Of a stretch of 39,640 nucleotides of DNA, positions 30,661 through 39,159 are shown piece by piece. Under the pieces are notes generated by a model that was given only the letters and a program-made list of their open reading frames with translations, ran no database searches and was not told where the DNA came from. Position numbers and translations under genes: made by a program. The stretch's first letter is position 1. Each line of letters starts with the position of its first letter. This stretch comes from Spirochaetia bacterium (GTDB lineage: Bacteria > Spirochaetota > Spirochaetia > Treponematales > Breznakiellaceae), in NCBI GenBank assembly GCA_026002025.1, contig BOAU01000009.1:1-39640 (forward strand), given 5' to 3'.

Positions 30661-32322
30661 TTATAATTGATACTGTATTCCAAGATTTAGATGAATATTA
30701 TGCCAATATTCATCTTGAAAATCCCAATTACTAGGCCTGTTAAAATAATATTGCGGATTTATTATTAAATCATACGCAAACCCGCCAATAATGCTAAGAT
30801 TATTAAGGAGAAAATATTTTGTTTCGAGTCCAACGATAAAATTTGCCTTCCATGATGTAAAATATTTGTCTGCAAGTGCTTTGCTTGCAACATCATTTAC
30901 CGTTTTACTATAAATAAAATTATTATCCGGGTTATTTCTGTGGAAAAAGAGGGAAGACGTTCCCTTTGGATAATATACTTTAAATTCCAGATACTGGCTG
31001 TTCCCACCCCAACCGCTTCCGGCGCCTAACCATTGTCCGCCGTTAGTATACCCTTGCCCCCCGCCGACACCATGAAAATAGGGGGAATAAGCCCATTGAA
31101 ATTGAAAATCCTGCGACATTTCCATGCTATTCCATTCAAAAATGATTTCACCATATATATTGCGTTTCGGTACTATTGGTATTGTTTTTTTTAATCCGAC
31201 CGTATACAGCATTGTATGAAAAGGATATCGGAAATACCCTTCAATTTTGCCATTGGTTCCCCCCGGTACAAAATCATCCACTCCCAATTCCCCGTACACT
31301 TCAAGCCCCGCTTTTGAAAAAACCCATGACGCCCCAAAGGACGCTTTCTGATCCTCAATAGTATTAGTATCACTCGGCCAGATGTATTTCAGGTTTTCCC
31401 ATTCCCAGGGAACTATACAAACTCTGTTCACAAATAATGTCAGTCCGCTCAAAACACCCGGCGGGGAATACGCAAAGGACAATCCATGAAACATTCTGTG
31501 ATCATTATCATCATCATTATCAAAAAACTTTGATTCCGACAAATACCCAACCCATACGCGGGCTTCAACATCCCCCCAATACCAATTAACCTTTGGAATA
31601 ACAATCCGCTGTTTTCGTAAACCAATATCAACTTTAGGATACGTAGGCGCGTTATTCGAATGGAGCATCGAATTGAGATACGCAGGTCCAAGCCAAACGG
31701 CCTGGGTTCCGAACCCCACAGTCAGCGTTTTCCACGTATACCGGACTTCGCTGTCACCCCAATCATAGGTAAAGAAGGGATCAGCTCCAAAGCGTTGCGG
31801 GGCGTCAACTCGGCTCCAAAAATAACCGAAGGTGTCGGCTTTACCCGCATAATTTGCGCCGGATATTTCACGGGGTATTAAATCAAACGCCGCATTCTGA
31901 CTGAACGCCAATTGCGGCTTAAAGGTAAGTTCCACGCCATACCCCTCAAACCGTATGCCCCCGGTAAGGCTTGTGTTAAAGCCCCTGCCTTGCCACAATG
32001 CCCCGTCATTCTGTCCATAAGGCGCCGCAGTGTTTCCGGACATAAACAGTTCCGGGCCATAGATGCGCATGGATACGTCACCGAATAGTTTTCGCGTTGA
32101 GCCCAGGTTTTGCCCCTGCCAGGGGTGCGCCGCATCGGGGGCTATTTCCCAGGCCGAATCGGAGAGGGTGCGGTAGTTTAAGTACGGCCGTTCGGTGAGG
32201 CCCTGTAAAGCAAGAAAGTCGTAGTACCGCTCGGTATCGGATACGAGGGCTTCCTGGGCGGGAATATTTATTATACAAATGCCAAGCAATAGAACTAAAA
32301 TGCTAACTTTAACGGTATTCAT
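30661..32322 (-). CDS. wzi: Capsule assembly protein Wzi family, outer membrane
   Basis: The protein has 553 residues. A signal peptide is clear (residues 1-22, ending NIPAQ). LALQGLTERPYLNYRTLS is the family's N-terminal helical motif. TVGFGTQAVWLGPAYLNSML and SNNAPTYPKVDIGLRKQRI are the most conserved Wzi segment. The remainder alternates aromatic and polar residues as in beta-barrels, ending with an aromatic and Leu (NLGIQYQL). Wzi of enteric bacteria is an outer-membrane lectin that ties capsular polymer to the cell. Here it would hold the cluster's polymer at the surface. ATG is preceded by AAGGAA. It begins three bases after a decayed AAA-ATPase gene. A spirochaetal host would be an unusual setting. 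Confidence 0.85.
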   Translation of the reverse strand: MNTVKVSILVLLLGICIINIPAQEALVSDTERYYDFLALQGLTERPYLNYRTLSDSAWEIAPDAAHPWQGQNLGSTRKLFGDVSMRIYGPELFMSGNTAAPYGQNDGALWQGRGFNTSLTGGIRFEGYGVELTFKPQLAFSQNAAFDLIPREISGANYAGKADTFGYFWSRVDAPQRFGADPFFTYDWGDSEVRYTWKTLTVGFGTQAVWLGPAYLNSMLHSNNAPTYPKVDIGLRKQRIVIPKVNWYWGDVEARVWVGYLSESKFFDNDDDNDHRMFHGLSFAYSPPGVLSGLTLFVNRVCIVPWEWENLKYIWPSDTNTIEDQKASFGASWVFSKAGLEVYGELGVDDFVPGGTNGKIEGYFRYPFHTMLYTVGLKKTIPIVPKRNIYGEIIFEWNSMEMSQDFQFQWAYSPYFHGVGGGQGYTNGGQWLGAGSGWGGNSQYLEFKVYYPKGTSSLFFHRNNPDNNFIYSKTVNDVASKALADKYFTSWKANFIVGLETKYFLLNNLSIIGGFAYDLIINPQYYFNRPSNWDFQDEYWHNIHLNLGIQYQL

Positions 32323-32325
32323 ACA

Positions 32326-33081
32326 TTATTCCTTTATTATTGAATCCGCCATCTTAACCATACAGTCTTTTCTGCAGAAGGCAATACCGTATTTAAGAAT
32401 ATGCTGATATCCCTCTTGTTCGAGTTCATGTATGTACTCTTTTTCTTCGATTTGCCGCAATGCTTCATCACATTTTGCAGAAAGTTCGTCCTCAAAGGCT
32501 TGCGCATTACCTTCGAGTATCGCCGTGTATAACGATGAGAGGTCTTGTTGCTCAATTGTTTCTTTAAACCATTCCTGTATTTTATTTCGATATATACAAA
32601 ATAGTTCCTTGTTTGGAATCGTTAAACCTAAAACAAGATTGTCCTGGCTATCTGCGTGTTCGCTTGTTTTTTTCAAATACCCGGTAAAGAACAGAAAATT
32701 CCATATATTGTCGATATTTTTTTCAACCGGACTAGTGTCCGATTCGTCATAGGTAATGTCTTCGTGTATTGTTTTTTGGATAGTGCTGCCTGCAATTAAT
32801 GTGTCAAGGTCTGCCTTGGCATCATCATCAGCTTTGTCAATAAGTGTGCGGACAATGCTGTTGGAACTGGTGTTGGCCCAATAAGGCTGGGGAAACACAT
32901 TCGGGTTGTCTGTTAAATCCTGAATTATTTTAATTGAACTCCATGGATTGTAGACTTCAGTACTGCCAAACAGGTAGCCGTCATACCAATCTTTTACCAT
33001 ATTAATTGTAAATTGTTTTATGCTTTTACTGTTATAATCCAGTCTGCTCTTGATATTGTTGTCATTGAATTCTTCAATCAA
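32326..33081 (-). pseudogene. AAA-ATPase/PD-(D/E)XK (DUF1703-type) gene, N-terminal half and nuclease core missing
   Basis: The open frame of 251 codons begins with an internal region of the family (MVKDWYDGYLFGSTEVYNPW, FPQPYWANTSSNSIVRTLID). It continues through NIWNFLFFTGYLKK and LTIPNKELFCIYRNKIQEWF. It then jumps from AQAFEDELSA to CDEALRQIEEKEYIHELEQE and LKYGIAFCRKDC. The normal order has about 80 residues with the nuclease ExK motif at that jump, and a Walker A ATPase half before the beginning; both are absent. The start would be a TTG overlapping the stop of the DUF6922-like ORF. Products would be inactive in either role. Confidence 0.75.
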
Positions 33082-33266
33082 TTGATTGGTATCCTGAGGA
33101 TTTCCCTTAATTTATCCATACCATAATAGGTTCGAATAAAAAGCCAGTCATTCATTTGGCCCTTATTCAGAACACGCTCAACAATATATGGCGCATGCCT
33201 TTCCATGTCCAAGTCTGCCAAATCAATATCCCAGAATAGATTCGATGAAAAATTGGTAAGTATCAC
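33078..33266 (-). CDS. Small DUF6922-like protein, probably truncated
   Basis: The product has 62 residues. NLFWDIDLADLDMERHAPYI, VERVLNKGQMNDWLF and RTYYGMDKLREIL match a family of about 90-residue proteins (DUF6922-like) often found beside nucleotidyltransferase-type or other toxin genes. The GTG start overlaps the stop of the ABC transporter as GTGA, so translation may be coupled by accident of insertion. The normal C-terminal third is missing, the ORF ending shortly after REIL where AAA-ATPase sequence begins. An antitoxin-like role is known only by family association; here it is most likely a remnant. Confidence 0.6.
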   Translation of the reverse strand: MILTNFSSNLFWDIDLADLDMERHAPYIVERVLNKGQMNDWLFIRTYYGMDKLREILRIPIN

Positions 33267-35050
33267 GCCCCGTCCGCCATTTTTCTAAAGGATTCATTTT
33301 TATTATACAGCTCTTCATAAGAGCCGGAATCAATAATAATACCCCTATCCATCATGTAAATTACATCGCAGTTTTTAACCGTGGTGATACGGTGGGCAAT
33401 CATGAGGATCGTTTTTTTGTGGCCGAGATTTTTTATCGCGTCCATGATTGCGTTTTCAGTCAGGCTGTCTAGGGCGCTGGTGGCTTCGTCAAGGATCAGG
33501 ACGGAAGGGTCGTGATAGATTGCCCGGGCGATGCCGACGCGCTGGCGCTGGCCGCCTGACAGCCTGATGCCCCGCTCGCCGATTATGGTGTTGTATCCCT
33601 CTTTCAGTTCGGTCACAACAAAATCATGGATGTTTGCCAGTTTTGCGGCGTTCATGACCGCCCCATCATCAATTTTTGCGGGATCAATGCCAAAGGCGAT
33701 ATTGTTACGGATGGTGTCGTCGGTGAGATAGATCGATTGGGGAACATAACCAAGATTTTTTTGCCAGTTTTTCCGGTTGGTATCGTTTATTTCCGTGTTA
33801 TCAATAAAGAGTTTTCCGCCCTGCGCTTCCAGTAATCCCAGAATAATGTCCACCATGGTTGTTTTGCCGCAGCCCGTGGCGCCGACCAGGGCAACGGAGG
33901 TATTTGAAGCAATGCACAGGCTTTGGTTTTTGATGATGTTTTTTTCGGTATTGGGATAGGCAAAAACGATATTTTCAAGTTTTATTGTCCTGTGAAAATC
34001 CATCCGGGGGGTGTTTTCGGAACTTAAGGCGGCCCCTTCGGGGAGGGTTTTAAAATCCCGGTACAGGTTTTCTACAATGGAAAAATTATATTTAATGCGC
34101 GCAAAGGCCTGGAACATTCTTTGCAGTAAGGGCAGGAGCCGGTATGCGCCGAATGCGTAAACGGTTAATACGGGAAGGAAGCTTTCGATTGTGGCTCCTG
34201 AATGTATCAGGATAACGATGACCCCGATGATGCCGCCGATAGCGATGGTTTCAATCAGGTATTTGGGGAGATCATTGATAACTTCACTGGCGGCGTCGCT
34301 CCGTGCGGATTTTTGGGAAGGCCCCGAAAAAAAATTCAGAAAGACATGTTCTTTGCCGAGGATTTTTATATCCTTGATGCCGCCGAATATTTCATTAACG
34401 TATTTATATTTCAGGGCATTCTGAACGGTTCGTTCGGCGCCTTTCCGGGCAAGGAATTTTCTGACCACAGAAAAGATGATGACATAGGAAAGCCCCAGGA
34501 CCGCGCTGACAATAAGCGCCAACAGCGGGTTAATAATGATCAACAAAATAAATATGGACAGGGAAACTATGGAGCCTGAAATAAGCTGCAGCAGGGCAAG
34601 GAGCACATTGCTGACAAAATTACCCACATCGTTTAAAATATTCCGCGATAATTCTGAAGTTTTTGCGTTCAGGTAGAAAATATAGGGCTGCCGCAAGTAT
34701 TTCTCCAGAAGACGCATGGCAATTGAATGGCGCCGGTTGTTGGAATACCGCAGAATAATATAATTGATAGCCGCAAGGCAGAAGTTGCTCAGGGCCAAAA
34801 CAATGACTACCGCTATGCCGAATACAACGATAAATCGGCTGTCCGAGGTAAAATTAAAATAAGTATAAACGCTGCTTAAGTAGGTGTTGGTATGGATCAT
34901 TTGCGGGTTTGATACCACCGAAATAAAGGGACCGAGTGAACCGATGCCGACCAGTTCAATAAATCCCATCACAAGGAGGAGTATCAGCACCAAAACAAGG
35001 CGGCGCTTTTCGGCTGCGGTGAGTAATGTGGGAATTAATTTAAGGTTCAT
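33263..35050 (-). CDS. ABC transporter, PglK/MsbA-type exporter half-transporter (lipid-linked glycan flippase)
   Basis: The product has 595 residues from ATG at 35050; the frame is open 19 codons further but those lie within the upstream gene. Six membrane helices in residues 1-320 are followed by an ATPase: VALVGATGCGKTTMVDIILG (Walker A), LSGGQRQRVGIARAIYHDPS (signature) and VLILDEATSALDSLTENAIM (Walker B), then MIAHRITTV (switch His). The order and size match PglK/WlaB-type flippases that move lipid-linked oligosaccharides to the outer face. No Wzx/Wzy or Wzm/Wzt pair is seen in the window, so this is the only visible export route. It overlaps the epimerase gene by 11 bases. Confidence 0.88.
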   Translation of the reverse strand: MNLKLIPTLLTAAEKRRLVLVLILLLVMGFIELVGIGSLGPFISVVSNPQMIHTNTYLSSVYTYFNFTSDSRFIVVFGIAVVIVLALSNFCLAAINYIILRYSNNRRHSIAMRLLEKYLRQPYIFYLNAKTSELSRNILNDVGNFVSNVLLALLQLISGSIVSLSIFILLIIINPLLALIVSAVLGLSYVIIFSVVRKFLARKGAERTVQNALKYKYVNEIFGGIKDIKILGKEHVFLNFFSGPSQKSARSDAASEVINDLPKYLIETIAIGGIIGVIVILIHSGATIESFLPVLTVYAFGAYRLLPLLQRMFQAFARIKYNFSIVENLYRDFKTLPEGAALSSENTPRMDFHRTIKLENIVFAYPNTEKNIIKNQSLCIASNTSVALVGATGCGKTTMVDIILGLLEAQGGKLFIDNTEINDTNRKNWQKNLGYVPQSIYLTDDTIRNNIAFGIDPAKIDDGAVMNAAKLANIHDFVVTELKEGYNTIIGERGIRLSGGQRQRVGIARAIYHDPSVLILDEATSALDSLTENAIMDAIKNLGHKKTILMIAHRITTVKNCDVIYMMDRGIIIDSGSYEELYNKNESFRKMADGA

Positions 35051-36119
35051 CTGTTTTTTTTGAATACTCCGTAAACCATTCCGCAAAAGTTTTAAGCCCT
35101 TCGGCAATACCTGTGCGGGGCGTCCATTCCAGGCCCTGCCGGGTATCTTCTATGTCCGCCTCGGTAGCGAACACATCACCTTCCTGCATAGGGAGGTACT
35201 TTTTAATTGCTTTTTTTCCCAGGGCCCCTTCCAGTGTTTCAATAAAGAACTGCAGCTTTTCCGAATGGTTATTTCCAAGATTGTAAATTTTATAGGGCGC
35301 GGAAGAAAGGGAAGGATCAGGGTTGAGGGGATCGAAAAGGGGAGAGGGAAGGGGGATATGATCCGATGCTTTCAGGATTCCTTCAACGATGTCATCAATA
35401 TAGGTAAAATCCCTGAACATTTCCCCCTTGTTGTAGATTTCTATTGGCTCGCCCTTCATGATGGCACAAGAAAATTTGTAATAGGCCATGTCGGGCCGGC
35501 CCCAGGGGCCGTAGACGGTGAAAAAACGCAGAGCCGTTGTGGGGATATTAAAAAGATGGGAATAAGTGTGGGCCATAAGTTCATTGGATCGCTTGGTGGC
35601 CGCGTAGAGGCTTACGGGATGATCCACTCCGTCATGCACGGAAAAGGGGCGGCTGGCGTTCATCCCATACACGGAAGAGCTGGAGGCGTATACCAGATGG
35701 GGGACGGCAAGGGATCGGCATAGCTCAAGGATGTTGAGAAAGGCGCTGATGTTGGAACTGATATAGGCGTCAGGATTTTGCAGGCTGTAACGGACCCCGG
35801 CCTGTGCTGCCAGATGGATGATCCGGTCGATGGGACCATGCTTCAGGACAAAGCTGTTGACGGCATCCTTAAGCTTGTCCTTTTCTTCGATCCGCAATTG
35901 TATGAATTGAAAATTTTTAGAAGCGCCGCTTTCCGCAATTTCTCCGTACCGGAGCTTATCGGTTGGTATTCCCAGCTTTTTTAAACGGTCCTGTTTAAGG
36001 GAAACCGCATAGTAATCGTTTATTGAATCGATGCCAAGTACCCGCCGCCCCTGGTCAAGCAGTTTCTGGCTTACATGAAAACCGATAAAACCGGCGGCGC
36101 CGGTAACGATATAATTCAT
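35040..36119 (-). CDS. UDP-glucuronate 4-epimerase-type NAD-dependent epimerase
   Basis: The protein has 359 residues, an extended SDR enzyme. YIVTGAAGFIGFHVSQKLLD is the NAD-binding loop; VYASSSSVYGMN with YAATKRSNELMAHTYSHLF supplies Ser and the YxxxK catalytic pair. RFFTVYGPWGRPDMAYYKF is typical of the CapI/GAE group that acts on UDP-glucuronate. MFRDFTYIDDIVEGI is conserved. It would turn UDP-glucuronate from the gene just upstream into UDP-galacturonate. The gap to ugd is six bases, supporting one operon. UDP-glucose or N-acetyl-sugar epimerases are less likely given the neighbour. Confidence 0.88.
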   Translation of the reverse strand: MNYIVTGAAGFIGFHVSQKLLDQGRRVLGIDSINDYYAVSLKQDRLKKLGIPTDKLRYGEIAESGASKNFQFIQLRIEEKDKLKDAVNSFVLKHGPIDRIIHLAAQAGVRYSLQNPDAYISSNISAFLNILELCRSLAVPHLVYASSSSVYGMNASRPFSVHDGVDHPVSLYAATKRSNELMAHTYSHLFNIPTTALRFFTVYGPWGRPDMAYYKFSCAIMKGEPIEIYNKGEMFRDFTYIDDIVEGILKASDHIPLPSPLFDPLNPDPSLSSAPYKIYNLGNNHSEKLQFFIETLEGALGKKAIKKYLPMQEGDVFATEADIEDTRQGLEWTPRTGIAEGLKTFAEWFTEYSKKTDEP

Positions 36120-36125
36120 TCTTTT

Positions 36126-37469
36126 TTACTTCCCTATCCCGAAATACTTGAGTCCCGCTTCTTCAACTTCTTCCTGTTTATACACATTCCGTAAATCAAA
36201 GAAGTAGGGGAGGGTGAGCAAATTCTTTACCCGGAGGAGGTCAAGGTTGCGGAACTGGTTCCATTCGGTAAGGAGTACCAGTGCGCTTGAATCCGCAAGG
36301 GCATCGTACTCATCTTTCGCAAAAAAGACGGCGTCCTTTATTGACCCAAGCCGCCAGACGGCTTCCTTCATTGCGGCGGGATCGTATGCGCGGATTTTTG
36401 CGCCCCGCTTTACCAGGCCTTCACAGATGGTGATGGCCGGAGAATCCCGCATGTCGTCGGTGTTGGGTTTATAGGCCAGCCCCAGGACGGCGATGGTTTT
36501 GCCCTTAAGCCCACCGGCGCCATTTGCGGCGGGGCTCAGAGCCCCTTCGATCTTATCGACCATGCGGAGTTTCTGGAGCCGGTTGGTTTCGATGGTGGTT
36601 TCCACGATCCGCTGTATTTCCCCGCTGTCCCGGCCGATGCGGGCCAGGGCCTGGGTGTCCTTGGGGAAGCAGGAGCCGCCGTAGCCGGGGCCGGGGTGGA
36701 GGAACTTGCCACCGATGCGGCCGTCCCGGCCCATTGCCTTTGCCACATCCTGCACATTGGCGCCCACCTTTTCGCAGAGGTTTGCAATCTCGTTGATAAA
36801 GGTTATTTTGACCGCCAGAAACGCGTTGGACGCATATTTTATCATTTCCGCAGTTTCAAGGTTTGTTTCAATGTAGGGGGTTTCGTTAATATAGAGGGCC
36901 CGATAAACATCTTTCATGATCTTTTGGGCCTGTTCGCTTTCGCTGCCGATAACGACCCGGTCGGGGTGGGTAAAGTCCTGTACCGCGGAACCTTCCCTCA
37001 GGAATTCGGGATTGGAAACCACATCAAAGGGAACCGTAATACTGCGTTTATCCAGTTCTTCCTGTATCCAGGCCGCCACCTTCCGGGCGGTGCCGATGGG
37101 TACGGTGCTTTTGTCAACGATGATGGTGTGTTTTTCAATGGCCCTGCCGATACTGCGGGCAACGGCTTCAACAAACTTGAGATCCGCGCTTCCGTCTTCC
37201 GCGGGGGGAGTCCCCACGGCGATAAAGACCACCTCGTTTGCCTTGATTGCGGCGTCAATATCCGTGGAAAAGGTAAGCCGCCCGGCGTCAATGTTCCGGC
37301 GGACCACCGTATCAAGGCCGGGTTCATAGATGGGGATGATTCCCTTTTTAAGGGCTTCAATTTTTTCGCTGTTATTGTCAACGCATATCACATGGTTGCC
37401 GAAATCCGCCAGACATGAACCTGAAACTGAACCCACATAACCGGTGCCGATAACTGTTATATTTGCCAT
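36126..37469 (-). CDS. ugd: UDP-glucose 6-dehydrogenase
   Basis: The protein has 447 residues. NITVIGTGYVGSVSGSCLAD is the NAD loop, VVFIAVGTPPAEDGSADLKF and IIVDKSTVPIGTAR are conserved, and GPGYGGSCFPKDTQAL holds the catalytic Cys. VAVLGLAYKPNTDDMR-like sequence (IAVLGLAYKPNTDDMRDSPA) marks the second nucleotide-sugar domain. It oxidises UDP-glucose twice to UDP-glucuronate in the cytoplasm. ATG has AAGGA six bases upstream. It feeds the epimerase that follows at six bases. Composition is GC-rich, like the chromosomal right edge rather than the AT-rich glycosyltransferase block. Confidence 0.96.
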   Translation of the reverse strand: MANITVIGTGYVGSVSGSCLADFGNHVICVDNNSEKIEALKKGIIPIYEPGLDTVVRRNIDAGRLTFSTDIDAAIKANEVVFIAVGTPPAEDGSADLKFVEAVARSIGRAIEKHTIIVDKSTVPIGTARKVAAWIQEELDKRSITVPFDVVSNPEFLREGSAVQDFTHPDRVVIGSESEQAQKIMKDVYRALYINETPYIETNLETAEMIKYASNAFLAVKITFINEIANLCEKVGANVQDVAKAMGRDGRIGGKFLHPGPGYGGSCFPKDTQALARIGRDSGEIQRIVETTIETNRLQKLRMVDKIEGALSPAANGAGGLKGKTIAVLGLAYKPNTDDMRDSPAITICEGLVKRGAKIRAYDPAAMKEAVWRLGSIKDAVFFAKDEYDALADSSALVLLTEWNQFRNLDLLRVKNLLTLPYFFDLRNVYKQEEVEEAGLKYFGIGK

Positions 37470-37485
37470 AATCCATCCTTACTCA

Positions 37486-39159
37486 TTAATAGTGATGCCC
37501 TATCCCGAAGAAAAATTCCGGGTTTTTCAAGCTGAAAAGATAGTCGAAAGAACTCCCCGAGGCGAATCCGGTGGCAAACAGCTCCCGGAGATTATAGCCG
37601 AGACTTGCCCGTATATAGAGGCTGCGCATAATGGCGGGAAAAACGATGACTTCAAGGCCGCCTGCAATTTGAAAGGGAGCCGTGTCAGGATCCGGGGAAG
37701 ACAGGATAGCCATATCCAATATGGGGGAAAGGTGCATTTCAAAATTGAAGTAACGCATCCACGGTTTTTGGGATGGACGGAACTGCCATACCCGGAAGGG
37801 AAAATCCAGATTAAGGGAAATCATCCAGTCGGCTTTAAGGTCCTTGTTACGGATACCCCGGAGGACATCCCCGGCAGCATCACTGCTGTTATGGGGATAG
37901 GGATCGTATGTTGTATCATCTTGTTTTGATTTTTTATCGAGATCAAGATTGGACCAGCCCCACCATTGCCGATATTGCAATTTGCCGGATATACCAAACC
38001 GCTCAGTCACCGGCAGATGTCCTGTTGCGGAAACGGCGGTGGAAACGGTGAAGGATTTATCGAAATCATCGCGGGAAAAATTATAGGAATTTTCGTTACT
38101 TATAAAGGCTTCAAGACCGCTGCGGTAGTTTTGTATCCAGTTAATCCGGCCGAATCCCATGGAGTGGCTTAAGGTTAGGGCGGGGCCTTTGTGGAGGTAT
38201 CCGATTTCTTCGCCAAGGCCGTAGCTTATGTTTCCCGCAAGTTTTGGGGTATAGGTAAGACGGCCGAAGGGGCCGACCGCAAGGGGTGTGGGGATTTTCC
38301 AGGATACATACAATTCGCTGGACGCATAATTTTCGTACGCCCGGTCACGGTCCGACTTATAATTTGAATTGCCGGTATTATCATCGTTTACGATGAAGGC
38401 TTCTTCAAACCCGAAGGTAGCGGTGGTGAACCCAACCGGAAGTTCCATGGCAATGCCGGTGGTGTTTTTATAATACAATTCATGCCCGGAATCCGCATCC
38501 GGCCGAAAGGCAAAGTCGTGATCAAAATTTAAATTCCAGTTAAATCCAAACGCTTTGAATGGGGTGTCCGAATCAATTGCAAAGTTAAATGAATTTTCGT
38601 TGTTTTCATCACGGGTATACCCCAGATCAAGGCGCAGGGGGTTCATGGCGCCGAGGAAGTTATAGTCCCGCGCCTTGAGGGTAAGTTCCAGTCCTGAGTT
38701 GGTGTCGAATTTGAAGTAGGGGAGGGCGATGATGTTCAGGCTGTCCCGGACAATTACCAGAAGGTCAACGGGAACCGTGCCGTCCGCCTCTGCTTCTCCC
38801 AGTTCATATTGAATATCAACGCTTTCCAGGACCCGCTGATTCATGAGCAGCTGTATCTTCTGCCACCTGTATTTTTCAAGATTTTCCTGCCCGATTATCC
38901 ACTCACCCTCCTGGAATTCTCCGTTATTAAGGAGGGCAAAAGGCCGGGAACGGCCGGTGCTGAACTTCGAGCCTGAGATGTCAAAATCAATCTTCCGGAT
39001 TTTATAGATCCTGGGATTATTTTCCGGGGTTAATGTTTCTGTCATGGGCGCCGGTTCCGGTGTTTCCGCTTCTTCCTGGGCAAAAACAAAGGCCGCGCTC
39101 AGAGAGAGCAGGAGGTTCAAGGAAATGGATTTCCGTAAGATTAAAAAATTATTTTTCAA
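37486..39159 (-). CDS. Outer membrane beta-barrel protein with POTRA-like N-terminus (BamA/TamA superfamily-like)
   Basis: The product has 557 residues from TTG at 39159, which has AAGGGAG nine bases upstream and starts a clean signal peptide (residues 1-28, LLLSLSAAFVFAQ). A longer frame exists but would bury the signal. Residues about 50-150 form a POTRA-like unit: RIYKIRKIDFDISGSKF, KIQLLMNQRVLESVDIQYEL, VPVDLLVIVRDSLNIIALP. The rest is barrel-like with alternating aromatics and ends ...PEFFFGIGHHY, with a C-terminal aromatic. LKARDYNFLGAMNPLRLDLG is a recurrent motif in spirochaetal members. A role in outer-membrane assembly or transport is inferred. It overlaps the end of aroB by 11 bases. 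Confidence 0.75.
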   Translation of the reverse strand: MKNNFLILRKSISLNLLLSLSAAFVFAQEEAETPEPAPMTETLTPENNPRIYKIRKIDFDISGSKFSTGRSRPFALLNNGEFQEGEWIIGQENLEKYRWQKIQLLMNQRVLESVDIQYELGEAEADGTVPVDLLVIVRDSLNIIALPYFKFDTNSGLELTLKARDYNFLGAMNPLRLDLGYTRDENNENSFNFAIDSDTPFKAFGFNWNLNFDHDFAFRPDADSGHELYYKNTTGIAMELPVGFTTATFGFEEAFIVNDDNTGNSNYKSDRDRAYENYASSELYVSWKIPTPLAVGPFGRLTYTPKLAGNISYGLGEEIGYLHKGPALTLSHSMGFGRINWIQNYRSGLEAFISNENSYNFSRDDFDKSFTVSTAVSATGHLPVTERFGISGKLQYRQWWGWSNLDLDKKSKQDDTTYDPYPHNSSDAAGDVLRGIRNKDLKADWMISLNLDFPFRVWQFRPSQKPWMRYFNFEMHLSPILDMAILSSPDPDTAPFQIAGGLEVIVFPAIMRSLYIRASLGYNLRELFATGFASGSSFDYLFSLKNPEFFFGIGHHY

